DNA from: Ardenticatenales bacterium | GTDB lineage: Bacteria; Chloroflexota; Anaerolineae; Epilineales; Epilineaceae | Direction of reading: 5' to 3' | DNA: 64,000 bases | Assembly (NCBI GenBank): GCA_020853525.1 | Contig: JADYYS010000039.1 | Location: forward strand, 175,766 to 239,765 | Made by a program: the position numbers and the translations under genes | In this document: one piece after another, positions 61,101-64,000 of the stretch | Numbering within the stretch: position 1 is the stretch's first letter | Layout: each line of letters begins with the position of its first letter | Notes under the pieces: generated by a model | Databases searched by the model: none | What the model was told of the DNA's origin: nothing | Seen by the model: the letters and a program-made list of their open reading frames with translations, nothing else

Positions 61101-61377
61101 CACGACGACGCCGACCACCGGACCTTCGCCGTCCGCCACCGTGCCGACCGCCGGCCCGACGTCCACCGCCACGCGGCCGGGGCCCGCGACGGCGACCGCC
61201 ACGCGACGGCCCGGCGGCCCGACGGTCGCCATCCCGACGGCCACGCCGCCCGGACCCCGGCCGACGTCGGCGGGGCCGACCGTGACGCCGGAGGCGACGA
61301 AGGAGCCGGGACAAGGTCAGGGGGGGCGCATCCACCTGCCCGTGCTCAAAAAGGAGGCGTCGACGGGCAGACCGTGA
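49150..61377 (+). CDS. Giant multidomain surface protein (4075 residues) with LamG-like and TSP3-type repeats
   Basis: ATG 49150 has GAAGGAG six bases upstream, and the signal peptide runs to about residue 36. Residues of about 37-280 form a beta domain resembling lipoprotein-carrier/LppX folds. Two hydrophobic helices follow near 315-370 (ALFILVLAIGYALLAL, IVALVMVAHLTVMPLV). Calcium-type DxDGDG repeats occur near 438-610 and again at 1838-1945. A helical domain of unknown type lies at about 1257-1640, with a very hydrophobic end (LAAIALTGWGTVAVAIISLIDAFVTLICS). At least six LamG/concanavalin-like domains follow (about 2000-2215, 2350-2510, 2670-2850, 2884-3054, 3391-3611, 3617-3800), each with a FDGVDD...AWI pattern, plus Ig-like domains near 3077-3300. 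It ends with a Thr-Pro stalk and GGRIHLPVLKKEASTGRP. Adhesion or matrix binding is inferred. Confidence 0.88.
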   Translation: MTRPPRTPIALRTSLLAALLAAFVFAPPSPNRVHADASSILRTAWQRTARVGRYTFETHVTQTTLPPPAVTSAGRRAKVTTQFMDGTADRRAGTLELTLWTNPEGVHDPSEGLEVRIDGVTASARANGGAWRTLDDLDGAIAPSGDAAAFLVAAEHVRPLGSETRSLPTADGAVRDVSFQRYAFALDGAAYAAYLSDLATEHLKSRGELPAGMRLGASDRFTNVATRGEAWIDGNGLPLRMTLTMEHPQAPNGTRTTVEVQTDFTGYGDEAAAGAVGAAGDFLTHPLAWTAARVPGGAAAAIATSMAADTALFILVLAIGYALLALRRRRPRLAYQIVALVMVAHLTVMPLVQTALTTRQMARFLERFPPTRTAHAAEARAPRSAVASAAVFTSASNATPAYAYPLTQSFDVAADIASPPGFPAPARPAAQPPAAPIVDRDGDGLSAALERLWGTSDTAPDTDNDSIADYDETILCPVSEPSDPWTAEQRAMNAAASGCPSPTKADTDGDTLTDGEEVLHIGTAPNGVDTDGDGIGDPTEIKGYALGAAGRGYTDARNPDSDGDGLTDGIECPSMRDVPEPPDAYVSSWNPTLACVDSGAADAPDVSNVDNDGDGVPNRFDTSPFVGATTVFDDANPLQLEIAGLQPNKPVVVDIQLRPTNARQLSFAQNVLDWPTGDVQGQIQRRLDNTIGDTFPVDPATPGLNPDPSDPAFSGDMRVSPMLEITLPGASTDLPRTSARASVTLDNAGEVVGRVVFGNKMKDKETIESAQATLDALIGDAATLTVVKGRCGATGNASGTTVATGAVNLADAKHLPLPAFATLGHIANGQHVAVLEVGTVPYCAPIPSLIEGETTLAVSFQRTTPAQVNEVATLDIAQQGPSRTDLVFAFADPAKRYDVRIRDGRCGKFGAENLLIAGLQGNVTRTLGGTNAVDIVDGKHVITVDEGAKTVACAPLGNIVSGFGGGSNQVEMIDAAPLQSYQITVHEDADGHLVAIAPLVRTVDSQTGAPVAFNASMLYRLGASATLRHSVRVLWLVSMVNDDGEMQVVHQYKGEGWRLTGVGVREEHGIDVAVAYEDPAVDERVQMDADPGTTQHLEVEDDLWALANGLEGTFIGNRTDEAGARTMTVAEIAKRWERQPADYTDIERWNIAPDTLNVRTFRYDGTAGLGALGATEIPAILNAEFTQGMRDVPDLAGNPQTTLVPTLLLATESRSRSLNLDTAAPDGGAPALASLSGATVALNLDPARVEATTTASMSWKPYRYDVKVAGWTMVPLDEYWRRMEKVLTPLKAFKDQAARGAEGRYETAADIAIAQVAYTRLFAGVARVIQIGNLTLTAGETPEDVELARIGELSALAKDEIGDRIIDFVIETSEPFIEEYKEHKRRNRINSFVGLKAEPYSFRGAIGRMKLGETTDDAIKDAVGDFADDNFSAWKQSLATHGPTALRGALIMSTLVGSFVNAEVDPEVGVTAENVVGLTLQGIQAADAVIEFYRLKQAFNAFKLENPSSPTFKAFLREVDTSTSQRVSGAAGWLVSTGLSFGLFFEGVARSGIEVGGAEFNDQIVDVVAESLLDGVLAAIALTGWGTVAVAIISLIDAFVTLICSASPPDEDDVIASGACMGIQGLLAEAIATAIYDETDVVDLSNPNRLTFRRFSPYLDDPVKAFVPDATLKVELTVRNTITRTDPYGIGQQYPHHFDEQSAKKSAFAYAITSDQEPSSVPSVNIGDTTDWTVTDRVLHVDRDVVGSPALANETGINQPVNAWLAEAYEINVQQCVGLGAAACWVKTRSDDQFIDLGLAFDVFPTTLDAFYTLTPKGPPDEGGQALAWGQTGPLTFPVLADADGDGLHRSLDPDDRTHDVDGDGVPDLREKQIGTDPLRVDSDSDGLGDAAELHRDTDPLLADTDGDGLRDDAELAGWRITYNTKGDTTWVFPAPRNRDADGDGIPDGREQALGFSPWTVNDGRVLNYATELREPTAPSILMRFDEPGGATTIADTAQPGSPFNGYCTAPSCPVTGHGAQMGNAALFDGVDDHFSLGTVPEISALTNDFIVSAWIMPARVTGRQRIVGLSRDARSDGFGFGLRDDGLVLTFYDVAEFIAPDMGIRVDEWTWVAASAERIVEPGSGDVSTEVRFFSARLAGSDTDGAEKTVTSPEDGARPDTGEPLQIGGVFAPNAAPGTTPPRVTEAFEGRIDEVVLVREPLRAGDDVEARLKFQMLGIYNLDDGIVAPGQRIVHKTALTNRLLSKNVSGLLKVEVPAVLTSDAPPYETFALGPAVEGAVTPAEQRIEHPMTVRADAASGDYDVAQDMAATIDRRTVPLGNLEDKDFASSILYDLDRAFVLNKNTRDPNNRPISAEGARYDGGNITVAAWVNWWDQTWIGTTGGVRHGIMGAEAGRDRQGEGGPWMPKSTMEMSRNAFPSLMVEDGRIVFGFGCTDPDNGWCEATSTGAYVNKDEDVHVAVSYDKAAQRAKLYVDQQYKEDLVLTGMVPRSAEGFLVGSASAFNYAILPVLNACATGRGQYMLAITADDPARPRPEWPLVTLAPPGETELLEPVRFQRSFAAAWPTGKGARLDYLSIYDLDEDIHGNLTEPAQAISADGCANVRVQRHTVTPFSGRIWDLEVYGRALNQAQITDLVESNSTIVRYKLDEVPGQTRFEDYVGGSSGSCDGDGCPTVGVRGRENLAARFDGVDDRISDAKAGDLLLSYLQTATSSGYSMGAWVQPGAAQQTGAFLSAKFQDTVAAELRAVPVAGKPDRVRFWFGQGDGFPFAFPTNEYARADWHHVVVTVDRRQPTASGQMYVDGAAVGGPFTGVLPGLNLTIGSAEGGARPYEGLIDDVVVGKGYLDAAGVRTLMNSVPYHTLTMDDPRPQVLNWNAELAAGQINESRQFVDPSDRAGVGSGPQFNLYGGDLTLSAWVLGDALGGAVGDSVYRPLVTADDASRNPFFGLFNGRPYAYVETAGKTNTVVADHEIPPNLWTHVVFRRTSDPLRDNAEVLTLFVNGSPVKQAAGLPKVPSPATPPQVTVGGSATGSWRGRLDEVTFYKSALNDEDIARLFNFQNTWIDERSAAPLTVDGTPPTAAFAQSGEYVPLGEPSTLAIDTHDVHSAAQLAVLEFKRSGRPVTYVWGLPCRDAVDGSAMCPAFDPPAEGRYDVTVNAVDAVGNVKDYRSSAGSGAPFHVIVDGTAPALTLAPQPGTPFRPAADPADPGRWTLALAGTVTDPPIGADPGSGVARVDVTMHDANGVPLGAPPLQHAIVVGNNWHLAYALRSDQPTGTFGGEVTAVDRVGQTTVLSIPPFQLDSTDPATELTGVGGATGGTDIVEGTGIVDSTQQAPALSAYLGATSLLQGTVDEQPANLEAQGSVAGIARVQVALEPLFPHGSPFINRALPDNVLLYLPFDKSGQAADASAQDHADLVAGRSATCAAPACPQPGITSRSGQALRFDGADDGLTIAHDPAIGALTSDFTVGAWIKPDGRGAVRRIVSSPRTDNAEGWSFGLTGSRLRLTSWFVQDYDTAPDVVTAGVWQHVAVHLTADNDAEFYVNGRLVEVVPGDAPATADADSPLLIGTASLTADAANRDPFAGAIDEVVVARGRIAAEDWPTILGLGPTLHLGFDEPHIVAGGALADAGAMGAEAVYRPFTADDTANHARAGTVGAGAIELAPASDGFAVAAPRGVLPADGESYSIALWIEDMNQGRLAYGGNTVGFDGGGLSPEIGDLVYPAPVGDARGWHHYVVVWDDIAGTLSTYQDGVLLRSDVITGGSGVGAGAGELRFVHQSPTQRYALDDLRVYRRALPPLEVAALAAARWTDATVAGLGADPIEAATWSTGLPSGVEGYYDVKARGIDALLNFDAEPKALWSGIVDTLAPRFLGGFAQPDDGGIGFELRFEDFDLDAHRAQLPGDCGSAVVVDEAPYRSPWHLALAEQLADGAAGDRLKARTYAAVIRCRATYVVSGDSMSVCDHAGNCTSLRYDGPNVGSPPPPTTTPTTGPSPSATVPTAGPTSTATRPGPATATATRRPGGPTVAIPTATPPGPRPTSAGPTVTPEATKEPGQGQGGRIHLPVLKKEASTGRP

Positions 61378-61484
61378 TCGCCGGCCGGCCGGTGATGGTC
61401 GCATTCCGCGCCCAATCGTGCCGAGCGTGCTACTGTAGACGGTCGACCGGACGCCCCCGGCACGCCAACCCGAGGCCATTGACG

Positions 61485-63245
61485 ATGACCGACCTTCCCC
61501 AAACCCCGCCCGTGCTCGGCTTCGCCGACCTCGGCCTCGACCCGCGCCTCCTGGCGGTGCTCGCCGACCTGGGCTACGAGGAGCCGACCCCGATCCAGCG
61601 CGAGGCGATCCCGGTCCTCGTCACGGGCCGCGATCTCGTCGGCCAAGCGGCCACCGGGACCGGCAAGACCGCCGCCTTCGCCCTGCCGATCCTCGGCGCG
61701 TTGCGCGCCGACGGCGCGAACATCGAAGGGCCGGGGCCGCACGCGCTCGTCCTCGTGCCGACGCGCGAGCTGGCGGTACAGGTGGCCGAGGCGCTGCACC
61801 GCTACGGCAAGGCCCTGGGCGTCTCCGTGCTGCCGGTGTACGGCGGCCAGGCCATCAGCCAGCAGCTGCGCGCCCTGCACCGCGGCGTCGACATCGTCGT
61901 CGCCACCCCCGGACGGGCCGTCGATCATCTCAAGCGCGGCTCGCTCGTCCTGGAGGGCGTGCGGACCGTCGTGCTGGACGAGGCGGACGAGATGCTCGAC
62001 ATGGGCTTCGCCGAGGACCTCGAGGCCATCCTGTCCACGACGCCCGCGACCCGTCAGACCGTTCTCTTCTCGGCGACGCTCGCGCCGCGCGTGGCGGCGT
62101 TGGCCAAGCGGCACCTGCGCGAGCCCGTGACGATCGACGTCCAGCGCGAGGCCGCCGTGGCGGGCGAGATGCCGCGCGTGCCGCAGGTGGGCTACCTGGT
62201 GCAGCGGGCGCACAAGCTCAACGCCCTTGGCCGGATCCTGGACATGGAGCCGCCCGGCTCGGCGATCGTCTTCTGCCGAACCCGGACGGAGGTCGACACG
62301 CTGACCGAGGCGCTGAACGCCCGCGGCTACCGCGCCGAAGCGCTGCACGGCGGCCTGTCGCAGGAGCAGCGCGACCGCGTCATGCGGCGCTTCCGCGACG
62401 AGACGACCGACCTGCTCGTCGCCACGGACGTCGCGGCGCGCGGTTTGGACATCGAGCACGTCTCCCACGTGATCAACTACGACGTGCCGGTCTCGCCCGA
62501 GGTCTACCTCCACCGCATCGGCCGCACGGGCCGCGCCGGCCGCGCCGGCATGGCGATCACGCTGGCCGAGCCGCGCGAGCGCCGGCTGCTGCGGAACATC
62601 GAGCACTTCACCGGACAGCGGATCGAGCCGGCCACCGTGCCGACGGTGGCCGATCTGCGCGCCCGGCAGATGCAGCAGACGCGCGCCGCCGTCGAGGAGG
62701 CGCTCGAGGAGGGGGATTTCGACGCGTTCCGGGTGATCGTCGACGCGCTCTCCGACGGCTACGACGTGATGGACATCGCCGCAGCCGCCGTCAAGCTGGC
62801 GCACGCGGCGCAGGCCGGCGCGGGTGACGCCGAGGAGATCCCGGCGGCGATGATGCGCGAGCCCTACGCCCCGCCGAGCGGGCGCGGCCCGGGCCGGCCG
62901 CGCGGCGACGACAGGCCGGCGCGCGGCGGGGGCTTCGGCGGTGGCACGGGGGGCTCGTTCAGCAGCGGCGGGAGCGCAGGCGGCCGCGGGCGACGCGGCA
63001 CGACGCCATGGCAGGTGGCGCGGATCTTCATCGGCGCCGGCCGCACCGCCGGCGTCCGCCCGGCCGACCTCGTCGGCGCGATCGCCAACGAGGCCGGTGT
63101 GAGCCCGCGGCTCATCGGGGCGATCGAGATCGCGGATCGGTTCGCGATCGTCGAGGTTCCCGACGAGATCGCGGCATCCGTCGTCACGGCGCTGAGCGCG
63201 GCGACGATCAGGGGGCGGCGGGTCGAGGTGCGGCTGGAGGGCTAG
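61485..63245 (+). CDS. deaD: DEAD-box RNA helicase with C-terminal DbpA-type RNA-binding domain
   Basis: This 586-residue cytoplasmic ATP-dependent RNA helicase unwinds structured RNA, for example in ribosome assembly or cold adaptation. The motifs occur in order: Q-motif (PTPIQREAIP), ATGTGKT, PTRELA, DEAD in VLDEADEMLDMGF, SAT, then the RecA2 motifs VATDVAARGLD and HRIGRTGRAGR. A Gly/Arg/Ser-rich linker (about 465-510) precedes a domain WQVARIFIGAGRTAGVRPADLVGAIANEAG that matches the DbpA/CsdA RNA-binding fold. The ATG follows TTGACG with GAGG about nine bases upstream. A TGCTACTGT extended -10-like sequence lies at 61428-61436. The 3' end overlaps the convergent CoA-binding gene by 38 bases. 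Confidence 0.95.
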   Translation: MTDLPQTPPVLGFADLGLDPRLLAVLADLGYEEPTPIQREAIPVLVTGRDLVGQAATGTGKTAAFALPILGALRADGANIEGPGPHALVLVPTRELAVQVAEALHRYGKALGVSVLPVYGGQAISQQLRALHRGVDIVVATPGRAVDHLKRGSLVLEGVRTVVLDEADEMLDMGFAEDLEAILSTTPATRQTVLFSATLAPRVAALAKRHLREPVTIDVQREAAVAGEMPRVPQVGYLVQRAHKLNALGRILDMEPPGSAIVFCRTRTEVDTLTEALNARGYRAEALHGGLSQEQRDRVMRRFRDETTDLLVATDVAARGLDIEHVSHVINYDVPVSPEVYLHRIGRTGRAGRAGMAITLAEPRERRLLRNIEHFTGQRIEPATVPTVADLRARQMQQTRAAVEEALEEGDFDAFRVIVDALSDGYDVMDIAAAAVKLAHAAQAGAGDAEEIPAAMMREPYAPPSGRGPGRPRGDDRPARGGGFGGGTGGSFSSGGSAGGRGRRGTTPWQVARIFIGAGRTAGVRPADLVGAIANEAGVSPRLIGAIEIADRFAIVEVPDEIAASVVTALSAATIRGRRVEVRLEG

Positions 63246-63687
63246 CCCCCGGCCCGCGCCGGTTGTGGGCCACGAGGATGCAGGCGTGGATGACGTCCAT
63301 TCCGTGGGCCGTTGCCCATGCCGCGGCCCCGTCGTCCTCGGCGCCCGGCTGGAACCAGACCGCCTTGGCCCCCGCTTCGTACGCGTCCTGCACGACGGCC
63401 ATCGCCCGGTCGGGCGGCACGACGAGGTTCACGACGTCGGGCGCCTCCGGCAGGTCCGTGACGCGGGCGTAGGCCGTGTCGCCTTCGATGATCGCCTGAT
63501 GCCGGTTCACGGCGTACACGCGGTAGCCGGCCTCGCGCAGGGTGCGGTAGATCCGGTTGCCGTACTTGTGCCGGGCGTTGGAAGCGCCGACGACGGCCCA
63601 GACGGGTTGCTCGGCATAATACGACTCGTCGTGCGCCGTCGGCGCGCGCTCGGGCTCGGTCGCGGGCTCGGTGTCGGGTGTACTCAC
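63208..63687 (-). CDS. CoA-binding (YccU-like) protein
   Basis: This is a 159-residue cytoplasmic protein of the CoA-binding domain family, a Rossmann-type fold related to the alpha subunit of succinyl-CoA synthetase. VWAVVGASNARHKYGNRIYRTL is the nucleotide/CoA loop, VYAVNRHQAIIEGDTAYARVTDLPEAPDVVNLVVPP the next strands, and AVWFQPGAEDDGAAAWA the final signature. The function of the stand-alone family is unclear. GTG 63687 is preferred because AGGAG lies five bases upstream; an upstream ATG at 63744 would add a basic tail. The gene is convergent with the helicase and overlaps its last 38 bases, which is unusual for two protein-coding ends. Confidence 0.85.
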   Translation of the reverse strand: MSTPDTEPATEPERAPTAHDESYYAEQPVWAVVGASNARHKYGNRIYRTLREAGYRVYAVNRHQAIIEGDTAYARVTDLPEAPDVVNLVVPPDRAMAVVQDAYEAGAKAVWFQPGAEDDGAAAWATAHGMDVIHACILVAHNRRGPGASPPAAPRPAAP

Positions 63688-63921
63688 GCTGGCTCCTGGT
63701 CGGGGTCGGGGCCGGAGGCGACGCCCCATGATTGCGATCCGCACGGTCGCCGAGTGCAGGTTGCGTTGCGCACGTTGCCGCAGCCCGGCCCGCAGTGACG
63801 GGGTACTGGTACGGCACCACTGTAGCGTCTAGAAACCCGTCACGCGACGATCTGCGGATGACGGCGAGTCGCTATCCACCGGCAGCTGAAGCTGGCCGGC
63901 TGCAGGCGTCCCTGGCGGGCC

Positions 63922-63986
63922 GCCATGGTGCCCGCCTTCGCGGGCACCCAGAAGTCCGAAGCGCCCGCGAAGGCGGGCGCAATGGC
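63922..63986. repeat. REPIN-like inverted hairpin pair, CCCGCCTTCGCGGGC family
   Basis: 63922-63948 and 63961-63986 are near-perfect reverse complements separated by 12 bases. Each arm is itself a palindrome (CCCGCCTTCGCGGG). The family differs from those at 29191 and 42472. The 313-base end region 63688-64000 shows no gene. Confidence 0.6.
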
Positions 63987-64000
63987 CGAAGGCCACCAGC

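Overview
The window looks like chromosomal DNA of a high-GC bacterium, most likely a Chloroflexota member (Anaerolineae-like). The clues are very high GC in ordinary genes (49/60 and 47/60 in two sampled lines). Many large secreted proteins carry Thr-Pro linkers (TPTPTATP type) next to an aromatic-Leu-Pro motif such as YLPLVLR. The gene mix also fits: SPFH/NfeD, an M3 oligoendopeptidase, an alkyltransferase-like protein and von Willebrand A (VWA) proteins. This placement is inference from sequence style, with no marker gene to fix it. No CRISPR array, rRNA, prophage or intact insertion sequence was seen. There is one tRNA gene.

Layout. 1-9.2 kb: the end of a secreted beta-propeller, an alkyltransferase-like protein, a sirtuin with a small membrane protein, a two-VWA secreted protein, a small secreted protein and a D-amino-acid-oxidase-like flavoprotein. 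9.2-14.5 kb: a G-rich divergent spacer, then three overlapping genes (SufE-like, a multi-Cys zinc-ribbon-like protein and another two-VWA secreted protein). 14.5-18.3 kb: a low-GC island holding a Cys-rich exported protein with an apparent frameshift and a chimeric propeller-VWA protein. The VWA tail of that protein is repeated as a decayed fragment on the other side of the island. 18.4-23.3 kb: a PAP2-like membrane protein, a glycosyltransferase, a fourth VWA protein on the minus strand, and a secreted protein whose reading frame runs into tRNA-Arg(UCG). 23.4-31 kb: an M3 peptidase, a subtilisin, a thioredoxin-like lipoprotein and an SPFH/NfeD pair. 31.2-34.1 kb: tandem GNAT, MFS transporter and peroxiredoxin-like genes, tightly packed. 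34.3-45.3 kb: a 1575-residue subtilase, an FG-GAP/VWA protein, an NHL propeller and a tryptophan-rich secreted protein. 45.6-48.9 kb: a bifunctional aminobenzoyl-CoA-monooxygenase-like flavoenzyme and a nucleotidyltransferase-domain protein. 49.2-61.4 kb: one 4075-residue multidomain surface protein. 61.5-63.7 kb: a DEAD-box helicase and a convergent CoA-binding protein.

The dominant theme is an exported or surface protein repertoire of about a dozen proteins. It is built from beta-propellers, VWA, LamG-like and subtilase domains, Thr-Pro stalks and a shared short LP motif. Five of these genes carry VWA domains, and three share an additional cassette: Cys-flanked Ig-like module, VWA, then a DUF11-like beta domain. 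The most unusual stretches are the low-GC island, the giant gene, and REPIN-like inverted hairpin pairs in three intergenic gaps. Several promoters follow a TTGxxx / TAxxxT pattern. At least one appears to drive a leaderless transcript.
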